Positions 36,868 to 45,396 are shown, counted from the first letter of the stretch. The stretch: DNA of 64,000 nucleotides from Streptomyces rugosispiralis (GCF_024505145.1 NZ_JANIAA010000002.1:310001-374000), one strand, 5' to 3'. Program-made: numbers and translations. The notes: generated by a model not told the origin, from the letters alone.

Positions 36868-36917
36868 CCTCTGCGGTAAGGTATGAGAGCTTGCGAGACA
36901 GGTCAAGGGGGCATTTC

Positions 36918-37583
36918 ATGCGGCAGGTGGCGACCGAACCCGCGGGCGAGGAGCTCTCCCTCGCCGAGCGCGCCTATCGCGCCATCCGCGACCGGCTCGT
37001 CATGCTCGAACTCCGCCCGGGCGCGCCGATCAACGAGGACCAGCTGGCGCAGTCCCTCGGCGTCGGACGCACGCCGGTGCGCGAGGCGCTCAAGCGGCTC
37101 CAGTACGAGCGGCTGATCACGACCTACCCCCGGCGCGGCACCTTCGCCACCGACGTCAACATCACCGACCTGGCCCATATCTCCGAGGTGCGCCAGGAGT
37201 TGGAGCCCCTGGCCGCCGCCCTGGCCGCGCGGCGCGCCACGGCCGCTGACCGTGCGACCCTGACGGCCGCCCTGCGGGAGCTGGAGGACGCGGATTCACC
37301 TCAGCGGGACGCCGCCGAACTGATGCGCCTGGACCTCCAGGTCCACCGCGCGATCTACGCTGCCACGCACAATCCGTACCTGGAGGACACGCTCGTCCGC
37401 CACGACAACCTGGCGACCCGCATCTGGTGCCTGTTCATCGACCGCCTCTCCGACATGGCCGGTCACATCGGAGAGCACGGGCCGTTGATCGAGGCGGTCG
37501 TCGCCGGTGACGCCGACAAGGCGGCACAGCTCGCCCACAGCCATGTCGAGGGCTTCGAACGGGCCATTCGCGCCGCCATCTGA
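36918..37583 (+). CDS. GntR-family (FCD/FadR subgroup) regulator of the sox operon
   Basis: 221 residues from ATG 36918, after AAGGGGG. Winged helix: INEDQLAQSLGVGRTPVREALKRLQ, then TTYPRRGTFATDV. C-terminal FCD helices with RLDLQVHRAIYAATHNPYLED and ending HSHVEGFERA, which carry the Asp/His metal ligands of the subgroup. Divergent from glyA-soxBDAG with a palindrome between the starts, so very likely its repressor. Effector probably sarcosine, glycine or a related amine. Confidence 0.9.
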   Translation: MRQVATEPAGEELSLAERAYRAIRDRLVMLELRPGAPINEDQLAQSLGVGRTPVREALKRLQYERLITTYPRRGTFATDVNITDLAHISEVRQELEPLAAALAARRATAADRATLTAALRELEDADSPQRDAAELMRLDLQVHRAIYAATHNPYLEDTLVRHDNLATRIWCLFIDRLSDMAGHIGEHGPLIEAVVAGDADKAAQLAHSHVEGFERAIRAAI

Positions 37584-37654
37584 GACGGGGTCCGAACGTC
37601 GCCGTCCGGGACGGGGTCTGCTGGTCGCCGTCCGGCGTCCGGGACGGGATCCGG
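37584..37654. repeat. 26-bp tandem repeat after the GntR gene
   Basis: Units at 37584-37609 and 37610-37635 share GACGGGGTC at the start and GTCGCCGTCCGG at the end. A partial third unit begins at 37643. Directly next to the left end of the IS remnant. Confidence 0.6.
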
Positions 37655-37664
37655 CCGTGGCCAT

Positions 37665-38090
37665 TCAGAGTGGCCGATTCTGTTGCTCGATGCACTGCTT
37701 CACGATGCTGAGCGGGGCGCCGCCGACCGACCCGGCGAAGTACGAGCCGGACCACAGACGCTGTGCCCGCCAGTAGTGGCGGACGCGTTCGGGAAACTCT
37801 TGGCGGAGCATGCGCGAGGACACGCCCTTGAGGGAGTTCACCAGCCTGACCACAGCCACCTTCGGCGGGAAGTTCACCAGTAGATGGACGTGGCTGGTCT
37901 CGCCGTTGGACTCGACCAGCTCGGCCTCGAAGTCCTCGTACACGGCCCTCATGACCTCCTCGCATCGCGTCAGGTGCCGGTCGGTGAAGACGGAGTGCCG
38001 ATACTTCGTCACGAAAACCAAGTGAACATGCATACGGAAGATGCAGTGACGACCAGTATGAACATTCCCCCATCGATACCCATAAACCAA
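37665..38090 (-). CDS. IS200-like HUH transposase TnpA with catalytic Tyr replaced
   Basis: About 141 residues if translated from the TTG at 38090; ATG 38033 is an alternative that loses the first strand. It has MHVHLVFVTKYRHSVFT and the HUH pair SHVHLLV, then SYFAGSVGGAP and KQCIEQQ. In this family the last motif is YIxxQ, where Tyr attacks DNA. Here codon TGC (37692-37694 on the plus strand) gives Cys 133 where TAC would give Tyr. So the protein is probably catalytically dead, though otherwise full length. Confidence 0.8.
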   Translation of the reverse strand: MVYGYRWGNVHTGRHCIFRMHVHLVFVTKYRHSVFTDRHLTRCEEVMRAVYEDFEAELVESNGETSHVHLLVNFPPKVAVVRLVNSLKGVSSRMLRQEFPERVRHYWRAQRLWSGSYFAGSVGGAPLSIVKQCIEQQNRPL

Positions 38091-38099
38091 CTGCGTAAC

Positions 38100-38765
38100 A
38101 TGATCCGCGTGCAGCTTCGGTATAGTTTCCGCCGCTACCCGAGCACCGGTCAGCGCACAGCGCTGGCGAGGGCGTTCGGATGCGCACGGGTGGTCTACAA
38201 CGACGCGCTCCGCGCGGCGAGGTGTCGGCGGTCGTCCTCCAGCAGTCCCTGCGGGACCTGGACACGGCGTACCGGAACTTCTTCGACGGTCTGAAGGGCA
38301 AGCGTCCACGCATGGGCGCGCCCCGGTACAAGTCGCGCAAGGACACCCGGCAGGCCGTCCGGTTCACCGCGAACGCCCGCTGGTCGATCACCACAGGCGG
38401 AACTTCGCCGTCCTCTCCGACGGCACGAAGATCGACAGCCCGCGCTTCCTGCGCCGGGCCGAGAAGCGCCTGAAGAAGGCGCAGCGCGCTCTGTCCCGCA
38501 GGGAGAAGGGCAGTAGGAACAGGGACAAGGCCAGGATCCGCGTCGCTCGGGCACACGCCCGTGTCGCGGACGCGCGCCGCGAGTTCCACCACCAGCTCTC
38601 CACCGGCGCGCCTGGCCAAGTCCGTTCACGACGCAGGATGGTCGGCGTTCGTGAGCATGCTGGAGTACAAGGCCGCCCGGTACGGGCGCACCTTCATCCG
38701 GATCGGCCGGTTCGAGCCCACGTCGCAGGTGTGCTCGCAGTGCGGCCTCGAATCCAGGGAGGCGC
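38100..38765 (+). pseudogene. TnpB transposase/nuclease remnant
   Basis: Starts MIRVQLRYSFRRYPSTGQRT at 38100 and runs to NDALRAAR. A block is then deleted and the frame shifts. VSAVVLQQSLRDLDTAYRNF, RFLRRAEKRLKKAQRALSRR and GWSAFVSMLEYKAARYGRTF appear in successive frames. The zinc ribbon stops after the first CSQCG, and the final RuvC segment is missing. Not functional as an RNA-guided nuclease. Confidence 0.85.
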
Positions 38766-38804
38766 GGAGTGGCCACCGGCGACCCCTTGATGAGTCCGTT
38801 CGTC

Positions 38805-38836
38805 CTGAAGCACTGAAGCACCGAAGCACTGAAGCA
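38805..38836. repeat. Octamer tandem array
   Basis: Four copies of CTGAAGCA (third copy CCGAAGCA) lie between the tnpB remnant and the glutaredoxin-like gene. Confidence 0.75.
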
Positions 38837-38879
38837 CCTGACCCTGCCGGAGCACGGCACACCGATAGCCTTGGCCGCT

Positions 38880-39314
38880 ATGACGCGCGCCTGGATCCTG
38901 CCGATACTCCTCGCACTCTGCGGTGCAGCCCTCGCCACTGGGCTGATCTCCAGCGGAGACCCCGGCACGGCCGTAGCGCTCGTGCTGGGGTTCGTAGTGC
39001 TCGCAGGCGTGAACTCGCCCCTGATCTTCCCGAGGTCGATCAGCGCACCGGAGGCACAACGACGCAGCGCGGCAGACGGCCGTCCGGTCGTCTTCTGGCG
39101 ACCGGGCTGCGCGTTCTGCCTCCGTCTGCGCATCCGCCTGGGCCGCGGCGCCCGCCAGGCGCACTGGGTCAACATCTGGCGTGACCCGGATGGAGCGGCG
39201 ACGGTGAGGGCGGCCAACGACGGCAACGAGACCGTGCCGACCGTCGTCGTGGCGGGCCGGCCGCACACCAACCCCGACCCCGCATGGGTACGCGAACAGC
39301 TTCGGCAGGTCTGA
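38880..39314 (+). CDS. Membrane-anchored glutaredoxin-like protein
   Basis: 144 residues from ATG 38880; a TTG nine bases earlier is in frame. Two membrane helices (WILPILLALCGAALATGLI and a second around AVALVLGFVVLAGV) precede a thioredoxin-fold domain with the redox pair CAFC (VVFWRPGCAFCLRLR) and the cis-Pro segment ETVPTVVVAGRP. Such glutaredoxin/NrdH-like domains on membrane anchors occur in Streptomyces. The partner is unknown. Located directly after the IS remnant. Confidence 0.75.
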   Translation: MTRAWILPILLALCGAALATGLISSGDPGTAVALVLGFVVLAGVNSPLIFPRSISAPEAQRRSAADGRPVVFWRPGCAFCLRLRIRLGRGARQAHWVNIWRDPDGAATVRAANDGNETVPTVVVAGRPHTNPDPAWVREQLRQV

Positions 39315-39319
39315 GCCGA

Positions 39320-39450
39320 CGGAGAGTGCCGCGGGTGCGCGATGATCGCGACGGCCACGCGGTCGCCTGTCGCATAGCCCTCCACCCCTTCGCCGAGGGC
39401 GGAGACGGTGCCCGCGACCTCATGGCCGAAGGTGAAGGGCGGCCGGCACA
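39320..39450 (-). pseudogene. Fragment of a zinc-dependent alcohol dehydrogenase
   Basis: On the minus strand FTFGHEVAGTVSALGEGVEG, followed by YATGDRVAV, is the GroES-like zinc-ligand region of medium-chain dehydrogenases (GHEVAG holds the zinc His/Glu). The reading breaks off on both sides, with no nucleotide-binding domain. A remnant in the 339-bp gap between the glutaredoxin-like and membrane-protein genes. Confidence 0.7.
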
Positions 39451-39653
39451 GGGGCTCGATCCGACTGCGGAACCGCCGCAGCCCATCGCCGGGTCAGTTC
39501 TCCTCGGCGTGTGGTCTGTGACCGCGCGTCATGGTGATGGTGAGGTCGGACCAGGGGCAGAGGCGCGGCAGGAGAGGTACGACCACGGTCCGATCCGGAA
39601 GTGTGGTCCGTGCTCCGACGACGCGGCGTACGCGCCGGCGACATCGTTGCCCC

Positions 39654-40388
39654 ATGACCGTCACTTCTCCGTCAATCGCCGCGCCACAGGCACTTTTCCC
39701 GGGACGCTGGGTGGGCGGCGCATCCCTCGTGGCCGGGCCGTTGCTGGTGCTTACCGGTGTGCTGCTCCGTGTGCGCTTCAGCTTCTTCTTTCCCGCGCAA
39801 CTGAGCGCCTACGAGCGCCATCCGCAGCTCATGACCGCCTCGTACAGCCTCGTTGCGGCGGGGTGGGCGCTGCTCTGGCCGGGAGTGGCGCTCCTGGCCG
39901 CCCGGATCGGTGAACGCTTCCGGGAGCTGGCCGTATGGGGAGGTGTGCTCACCATCCTGGGCCTGTTCGCCCGGGTGTTCCACGCGGGTGTGGACCACGC
40001 GGACTTCCAGCTGGTGACCGCCCGGGGCGCGGCATCGGCGGCCCGGACCGTGAGCGAGACCTACGGCGCTTTCCACGTCTTCAGCGTGCTGAACGCCGCC
40101 ATCATGGGCGGCTGGATCCTGCTGGCCATCGGCGCCTGCCGCGCACGGGTGCTCGGACGCCTGCGCGCGGCCGCCCTGGGCCTGGTGTCGGTGATGCCGC
40201 TGGGGGTGCTGAAGGGGACGACCGCGTGGTCGGTCGCGGCCGCCGCGGGGCTGTGCGTGGCGCTCGTACCGCTGGGCGTGGCCGCATGGCGCACCGGGCC
40301 AACTCCGCGGGCGGCCACCGTCGTCGGGAGGCTTGTGCTGGTGGGTGTGGTGGGCACCGCGATGTTCTGCTTCGGGCAGGCGGGATGA
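39654..40388 (+). CDS. Integral membrane protein, unknown function
   Basis: 244 residues, about six membrane helices (ASLVAGPLLVLTGVLLRV, WALLWPGVALLAARIG, LAVWGGVLTILGLFARVF and three more). Conserved-looking FHAGVDHADFQL and ETYGAFHVFSVLNA lie between helices. Its stop overlaps the histidine kinase start (ATGA), so it belongs to the same operon and may sense or respond to the same membrane signal. No family known to me. Confidence 0.65.
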   Translation: MTVTSPSIAAPQALFPGRWVGGASLVAGPLLVLTGVLLRVRFSFFFPAQLSAYERHPQLMTASYSLVAAGWALLWPGVALLAARIGERFRELAVWGGVLTILGLFARVFHAGVDHADFQLVTARGAASAARTVSETYGAFHVFSVLNAAIMGGWILLAIGACRARVLGRLRAAALGLVSVMPLGVLKGTTAWSVAAAAGLCVALVPLGVAAWRTGPTPRAATVVGRLVLVGVVGTAMFCFGQAG

Positions 40389-41734
40389 GCCCTCGGTATT
40401 GTCGTGCGATGCGCATTGTGCGGTGGCGCCCGCGGATCGGGCCGCATCTGCTGGCAGTCGACGCCTGCGCGGCGGGTGTCGCGACGGCCGCGTATGTGGC
40501 ACTGGCCGGGCAGGGCGGGTCCGACGGCCTGCCTCGTTTCTCCGGCCCGGTGTGGGTGGGCTGGCTGGTGGCGGCGGGTGTCGGAGCACCGCTGGCCGTC
40601 CGGCGCCGGTGGCCCCTGCCCGCCCTTGGGGTGGTGCTGGGTGCCACGGTGGCGGCGACGCTCCTCGACATCACCCGCGACCCCTACCTCTCCACCGCCC
40701 TGGCCCTCTACGCGGTGGCCCTCCTGGTACCGCCCCGCCGGGCCGTGGCGGCGCTCGCACTGACCCTGGCCGTCTCGGCGGCCGCGGTCGTCACCGGGGA
40801 GGCGGTGCTGACCCGGTCCGGCCCGTGGCCGGAAGCGGTGGCGACCGCGGCGCTGGTGTGGCTGGTGGCCGGTGGCGCATGGGGCGCGGGCCGTGCCGTA
40901 CGTGAGCGGCGGGCCCGGGCGGCGCGGCGCGAGCGGCGCCTGGCCGAGGAGGCGCTGGCCGAGGAACGCCTGCGGATCGCCCGGGAGTTGCACGACATCG
41001 TCTCCCACAGCCTCAGCGTGATCGTCGTCAAGGCGTCCGTCGCCAACCACGTGGCCAAGGAGCGCCCCGAGGAGACACGCGACGCCATCGGCGCGATCGA
41101 GCGGACCGGCCGGGAGGCGCTGACCGAGATGCGGCGCGCCCTGGGCGTGCTGCGCGGCGACACCGCCGCACCGCACACGCCGGGCGCCGACTCCGCCGCA
41201 CCGCACACGCCGGGCGCCGACTCCGCCGCACCGCACACGCCGGGCGCCGACTCCGTACCGCAGACACCGGGTGCCGGCTCGGCGCAGCTGGCACCCCCTC
41301 CCGGACTGGACGACCTGCCCTCCCTGGTCCGGCGCGCCGAGCGGGCGGGCATCCGCGCCGGGCTCCGTACCCGGCTGGCGACCGACCTCCCCACCGGGAC
41401 GGCACTCACCGTCTACCGCATCGTGCAGGAGGCGCTGACCAACGTCGTCAAGCACGCGGGCGACGGAACGCACTGCGAGGTCACCGTCACCGCGGACACG
41501 CGCGCCCAGGTGCACATCGAGGTGGTCGACGACGGAGCGGGGAGGGTGGCCGTGTCCGGTGCGGGGGATCTCAGGGGCGGTCACGGACTGGTGGGGATGC
41601 GGGAACGGGTGATGATGTACGGGGGGACGCTTCAGGCCGGGCCGCGACCCGGCGGCGGGTTCGCCGTCTCGGCCCGCCTTCCGGCCGAACCCGCGCACGG
41701 GACCGTACCGGACCGAAGGGAGCCGACCGCGTGA
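40385..41734 (+). CDS. Sensor histidine kinase with repeat-expanded linker
   Basis: 449 residues from the ATG overlapping the previous stop; an in-frame ATG at 40409 also fits. Membrane helices fill the first 170 residues. The HisKA_3 box is LRIARELHDIVSHSLSVIVVKAS (phospho-His in ELHD). The HATPase domain has YRIVQEALTNVVKHAGDG and a DDGAG box. Between them is a linker with three perfect copies of APHTPGADSA encoded by a 30-bp repeat. Partner of the next gene. Confidence 0.9.
   Translation: MSPRYCRAMRIVRWRPRIGPHLLAVDACAAGVATAAYVALAGQGGSDGLPRFSGPVWVGWLVAAGVGAPLAVRRRWPLPALGVVLGATVAATLLDITRDPYLSTALALYAVALLVPPRRAVAALALTLAVSAAAVVTGEAVLTRSGPWPEAVATAALVWLVAGGAWGAGRAVRERRARAARRERRLAEEALAEERLRIARELHDIVSHSLSVIVVKASVANHVAKERPEETRDAIGAIERTGREALTEMRRALGVLRGDTAAPHTPGADSAAPHTPGADSAAPHTPGADSVPQTPGAGSAQLAPPPGLDDLPSLVRRAERAGIRAGLRTRLATDLPTGTALTVYRIVQEALTNVVKHAGDGTHCEVTVTADTRAQVHIEVVDDGAGRVAVSGAGDLRGGHGLVGMRERVMMYGGTLQAGPRPGGGFAVSARLPAEPAHGTVPDRREPTA
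41165..41281. repeat. 30-bp in-frame tandem repeat inside the kinase gene
   Basis: Units at 41165-41194, 41195-41224 and 41225-41254 are identical. A degenerate 27-bp fourth follows to 41281. Being a multiple of three, copy changes would lengthen or shorten the linker between dimerisation and ATPase domains without breaking the frame. Confidence 0.9.
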
Positions 41735-42438
41735 CCGAACCGATCCGGGTCCTGGTCGCCGATGACCAGTCCCTGCTCCGGGGCAGCTTCCGGGTGCTCA
41801 TCGACACCGCTCCCGGGCTGACCGCGGTGGGCGAGGCCGGCACCGGCGCCGAAGCCGTCGAGAGCACCCGGCGGCTGCGCCCGGACGTGGTGCTCATGGA
41901 CATCCGGATGCCCGGCATGGACGGGATCGAGGCAACGCGGCACCTAGCCCGGTCGCCCGAGACGGCGCGGACACACATCCTCATCCTGACGACCTTCGAC
42001 CTCGACGAGTACGTGTACGGCGCGCTGCGGGCCGGGGCGGCGGGGTTCCTGCTGAAGGACACCTCGCCCGAGGTCCTGCTGGCCGGTATCCGCACCGTCG
42101 CCGCCGGAGAGTCCCTCCTGGCGCCCTCGGTGACCCGGCGCCTGATCGCCGCGTTCGCCCGTCTTCCCCACGCCTGTCCGGCGCCCGGCTCCTCGCTGGA
42201 GAGCCTCACGGACCGCGAGCGAGAGGTCCTGCTGCTGGTGGCCCGCGGCTTCTCCAACACCGGCATCGCCGAGTACCTCCACCTCAGCCACGGCACCGTC
42301 AAGACACACATCGGGCGGCTGCTGAGCAAGCTGGAAGCGCGCGACCGTGCGCAACTGGTCATCAGCGCCTACGAATCAGGGCTCGTCCGCCCGCAGATGC
42401 CACCCCTCACCGCGGGTGAACGCGATGACCTGGAATGA
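41731..42438 (+). CDS. LuxR/NarL-type response regulator
   Basis: 235 residues, GTG start overlapping the kinase stop (GTGA). Receiver: VLVADDQSLLRGSF, phospho-acceptor Asp in VVLMDIRMPGMDG, LILTTFD and the Lys of FLLKD. LuxR helix-turn-helix: SLTDREREVLLLVARGFSNT, then HLSHGTVKTHIGRLLSKL. Forms a two-component system with the preceding kinase. Confidence 0.93.
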   Translation: MTEPIRVLVADDQSLLRGSFRVLIDTAPGLTAVGEAGTGAEAVESTRRLRPDVVLMDIRMPGMDGIEATRHLARSPETARTHILILTTFDLDEYVYGALRAGAAGFLLKDTSPEVLLAGIRTVAAGESLLAPSVTRRLIAAFARLPHACPAPGSSLESLTDREREVLLLVARGFSNTGIAEYLHLSHGTVKTHIGRLLSKLEARDRAQLVISAYESGLVRPQMPPLTAGERDDLE

Positions 42439-42521
42439 GGCACCGGTCATCAGGTGATCGAAATGCCGCCGTCGGGCATCGACACCGGGCAGGGCCCGCC
42501 TCCGCTCGCGGCGAGGAGGTG

Positions 42522-43076
42522 TCAGGTGCTGCTTGCGGAGCGCTGCTCGGCCCAGCCGGTCGCGGTCACCACCTCGCGCGCGATATCCACGACGGCACGT
42601 CCATCCGTCGCCACGCGTACAGTCTCCGCGGTGGTCTGCTGGTCCAGCAGCCGTGCCTTGCGAGCACTGCCCGTCAGCTCCTGCTCCAGCTCCGAGCCGA
42701 GTTCCCGGCGCACCAGCCGCTCTCGGATGGTGCCATCGGAGGCGGTGAGCAGAACCCGTACGATCCGTGTCCCCGTTCCCATAGCGCGCTCGAACATCCC
42801 CGTGGACTCGGGGAGCACACTCAGGGTGTTGGTGTAGATCAGCCGGCGGTAGCCACGTCGGGCGAAGTTCGCCCACACGGCCGTCAGGTTGCTTTCGGTG
42901 ATGTCCGAGCGGTGAGGATCTCCCTCCGGGGCCGGATGGACCTGCCCCATGAAGTCGCCGTCGATGACCGCGTGCGAGACGGCCGCGGCCCGCAGTACGG
43001 CCGATACCTCCCACCCCACCGTCGTCTTGCCGACTCCGGCCCGTCCTCCGATGAGCAGTACTTCAGCGTGCTCCAT
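42522..43076 (-). CDS. Small P-loop kinase/ATPase
   Basis: 184 residues from ATG 43076. Walker A IGGRAGVGKTTVGW at residue 9, then AVIDGDFMGQ (a substrate-Asp segment like that of nucleoside or antibiotic kinases) and RIVRVLLTASDGTIRERLVRRE, a lid-type helix. It belongs to the AAA_33/cytidylate-kinase-like P-loop group often seen singly in Streptomyces. The substrate is unknown. Confidence 0.75.
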   Translation of the reverse strand: MEHAEVLLIGGRAGVGKTTVGWEVSAVLRAAAVSHAVIDGDFMGQVHPAPEGDPHRSDITESNLTAVWANFARRGYRRLIYTNTLSVLPESTGMFERAMGTGTRIVRVLLTASDGTIRERLVRRELGSELEQELTGSARKARLLDQQTTAETVRVATDGRAVVDIAREVVTATGWAEQRSASST

Positions 43077-43206
43077 GGGGGCAGCCTGCCAGCACACACC
43101 CGTCTCGGGCGATCCGGTTTCGGACGGCCCACCGGCGCGCCGTGGCCGACGAGACGCGGGAGCGGTGGGCCTGGCATGCCGGAAGCGGCCAGTAGCCTCG
43201 GGCGCC

Positions 43207-43680
43207 ATGGGAATTCAGATCGATGTAGTGGTGGCTTACCCGATCAGCGATGAGGTGGAGAGGGTGCTCGGGCTGGCCGAGGCGGTCGGCGAGCCCGTCA
43301 CGGTCACGTTCAGGTGGGAGGGGGGTGGAGAGGCGGAGCGCGCGGTGCTGGTGCCCGCGGCCACGCTGGCGCTCTGGGAGCATTGGGCCCCCACCGCCTG
43401 CCCGACGAGTGACGCCGGGGACGATACCCGGGCTGAAACGGAAACGCCGGAACTGGCCCACCCGGCGGAATTCGGCGCGTTCACGCTCTTTCGCCGTCGC
43501 GTGGGAGGGCGCACGGCGGTCGCTCGCGGAGGCGTGGTGGTCGCCGAACTCCTGGACCCCGATGAGGCGCACTGGCTCAAGGAGCGGGCCCGCACCGTCC
43601 GCGAGGGCTTCATGGATCCGAAGCAGAAGGCGGCGTTCGAGGAGTTCCTCGCCCGACAGGCGTCCCTCGATGAGCGGTGA
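43207..43680 (+). CDS. Conserved hypothetical protein
   Basis: 157 residues from ATG 43207. Begins [19 protein letters not shown] beta-rich middle follows, and a charged helical end ([20 protein letters not shown]). No transmembrane segment, cofactor motif or known domain that I recognise. Confidence 0.55.
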   Translation: MGIQIDVVVAYPISDEVERVLGLAEAVGEPVTVTFRWEGGGEAERAVLVPAATLALWEHWAPTACPTSDAGDDTRAETETPELAHPAEFGAFTLFRRRVGGRTAVARGGVVVAELLDPDEAHWLKERARTVREGFMDPKQKAAFEEFLARQASLDER

Positions 43681-43689
43681 TGCGCCGAT

Positions 43690-43847
43690 TCGCTGTCCTC
43701 GTCGATGTCGAGCACCCCGCCCTGCGTGCGTGCCGTCGGCGAGGTCTCCGCCTCGTAGACGGTGGCCGGGATGCCGTGGACGTGCAGGACGCGGGCGAGC
43801 GTGAGGCCGCCGAGTCCGGCACCGATGATCGTGACGTCAGCGGGCAT
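43690..43847 (-). pseudogene. N-terminal fragment of an FAD-dependent monooxygenase
   Basis: From 43847: [20 protein letters not shown], then [20 protein letters not shown]. This is the FAD-binding start of TetX/PHBH-like monooxygenases (about 400 residues). After about 53 residues the homology stops abruptly next to the preceding gene's end. A deletion remnant. Confidence 0.7.
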
Positions 43848-43984
43848 GGTGGTTCGTTGCCGTCGCACGCCTGCCGGATGGGCACCCGGAAGGATCTCTG
43901 CGAAGGTTCCAGGCCCCACCGAAAGACCACCGACGACGGACCGACAGCCACCGCTATGTGACCGGCACCCATCGGCGCATCGCA

Positions 43985-44062
43985 TGGCAGGGGCGGCAGG
44001 ATTCGAACCTGCGGCGTGCGGGTTTGGAGTCCGCTGCTCTGGCCGGGCTGAGCTACGCCCCT
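43985..44062 (-). tRNA. tRNA-Trp (anticodon CCA), CCA end encoded
   Basis: On the minus strand the acceptor stem AGGGGCG pairs with CGCCCCT. GCTC/GAGC form the D stem, the anticodon loop is CTCCAAA, and the T arm is GCAGG TTCGAAT CCTGC. Discriminator G and CCA follow. G73 and CCA anticodon fit tryptophan. The anticodon stem has one A-C mismatch at the loop-closing pair (GCGGA against CCCGC), so it may be a weak or specialised copy. Confidence 0.85.
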
Positions 44063-44322
44063 TTGACGCGGTCAGTCTGGCACCTGCCGACCGTGACCGG
44101 CCACAGGATTTCCGGGGGCCGAATGGTGGATGACGACCAGTCCGTCGCCGGCCGGGCGGTCCGGACCGTGGAGAGGCCGGGAGGGCGCCCGGCCCCCTCG
44201 CGAAGCGACGGGCCGGGCGGCGGCTATGGTTCCATCACCCCGGCATCACTACTGACCGGGGATTGCGCCCGGGCGATAGCGCGCCGCTCGGCCGGCCGCG
44301 CACAGTGGGGAAGGCACACACG

Positions 44323-45027
44323 ATGACGAGCGGTGACACCGCGGCACTCGAGGACCCGGTGGGCGAGTCGCTGCGGGGCCGCCACGCGGGTCTGGGGCGC
44401 CGGCTGGGCCGGGCTGCCACCTACCTGCCGGGAGTCGCGACCTTCTCCGCGGTACCCGCCGACGCGGACGCGGCGGACTGGGCCGGTCTCGCACGGCTCC
44501 TCGGCCGTGACGCGTTCGCCGACATGTTCAGCTGCCCGGCACCCCCGCCTCCGGACTGGGAGCAGGTTTTCGTCCTCGAAGGCCGGCAGATGATCTGGCG
44601 CGGCAACAGCCGCCCCGATCGGCCTCATGCGCCGAACGGCACCGACGTGGTCGAACTGGGTGCGGCCGATGTGCCCCGGATGCTCGACCTGGTCGCACGG
44701 ACCCAACCGGGACCGTTCTGGCCGCGCACCCTCGAACTCGGCACCTACCTCGGCATCCGCGACGGCGGCAGACTGGTGGCCATGGCGGGCGAACGGCTCC
44801 GGCCCCCGGGATGGACCGAGATCAGCGCCGTCTGCACAGCCCCCGAGGCACGCGGGCGCGGCCACGCCGCCCGTCTGATCAGTACGCTCGTCGCACGCGT
44901 CCTGGCCCGGGACGAGCGCCCCTTCCTGCACGTGGCCGAGGCGAACACCGGCGCGATCGCGCTCTACGAACGGCTCGGCTTCGCGAGCCGGAAGCACGTG
45001 ACCTTTCGCGGCTTCCGCACCCCCTGA
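44323..45027 (+). CDS. GNAT-family N-acetyltransferase
   Basis: 234 residues, GGGGAAGG before ATG 44323. The acetyl-CoA site is ISAVCTAPEARGRGHAARLI, followed by FLHVAEANTGAIALYERLGF, as in FR47-like GNAT proteins. The N-terminal 90 residues are specific to this protein and may bind substrate. Substrate unknown. Confidence 0.88.
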   Translation: MTSGDTAALEDPVGESLRGRHAGLGRRLGRAATYLPGVATFSAVPADADAADWAGLARLLGRDAFADMFSCPAPPPPDWEQVFVLEGRQMIWRGNSRPDRPHAPNGTDVVELGAADVPRMLDLVARTQPGPFWPRTLELGTYLGIRDGGRLVAMAGERLRPPGWTEISAVCTAPEARGRGHAARLISTLVARVLARDERPFLHVAEANTGAIALYERLGFASRKHVTFRGFRTP

Positions 45028-45396
45028 CGCTGCCGCCACCCCGATCGCGCGCCGCGTCGACGGTACCGGGCGCCGCCGCGGGGCTGGTTCACCGGTGACG
45101 AAGCCGTCGTCAGCCATCCCGGCCCGCGGAGGCCGCGAGAGCATCCGTCCCCATGTCCATGCGCATGGCTTCCCTGACCGCCTCCAGGGCGCCGGTACGA
45201 CTTCGGTCCAGCAGTTGATTCGACCAGCGCGTGAAGGGCCCATCCAGAAGTCCTATGGGAGCGATTCAGAAGTGTACGTATTCAGGTTTCAGCTTTTGTC
45301 CTAGGCTCGTCATCGATACAGCCGATCCGGCGAATCATTTCCCCATACATACGAGCGGGCGGCAGCCCGCGATCAGTTCAATCTTTGGAAGTCGAC
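45028..45396. other. Intergenic region, 369 bp
   Basis: High GC for the first 200 bp, then AT-richer from about 45,240. This second part probably contains the promoter of the SRPBCC gene. No gene or strong hairpin recognised. Confidence 0.45.

Larger units (their letters stand above)
37655..38775. mobile_element. Decayed IS200/IS605-family element
   Basis: Divergent tnpA (minus) and tnpB (plus) genes with their starts about 9 bp apart, the IS605 arrangement. TnpA carries a Tyr-to-Cys change in its catalytic motif; TnpB is broken by an internal deletion and frameshifts and lacks its end. A GGCC-based imperfect hairpin at 37657-37674 may be the left end. The right end could not be placed. Confidence 0.75.

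Noticed and set aside
36822..36917. Glycine riboswitch before glyA-sox
   Set aside because: The 96-bp gap is too short and lacks the aptamer's conserved pieces; the palindrome and GntR gene explain regulation better.
40385..42438. Link between the first two-component system and the metallophore cluster
   Set aside because: They lie more than 16 kb apart, with unrelated operons and an IS remnant between. No shared site was seen.
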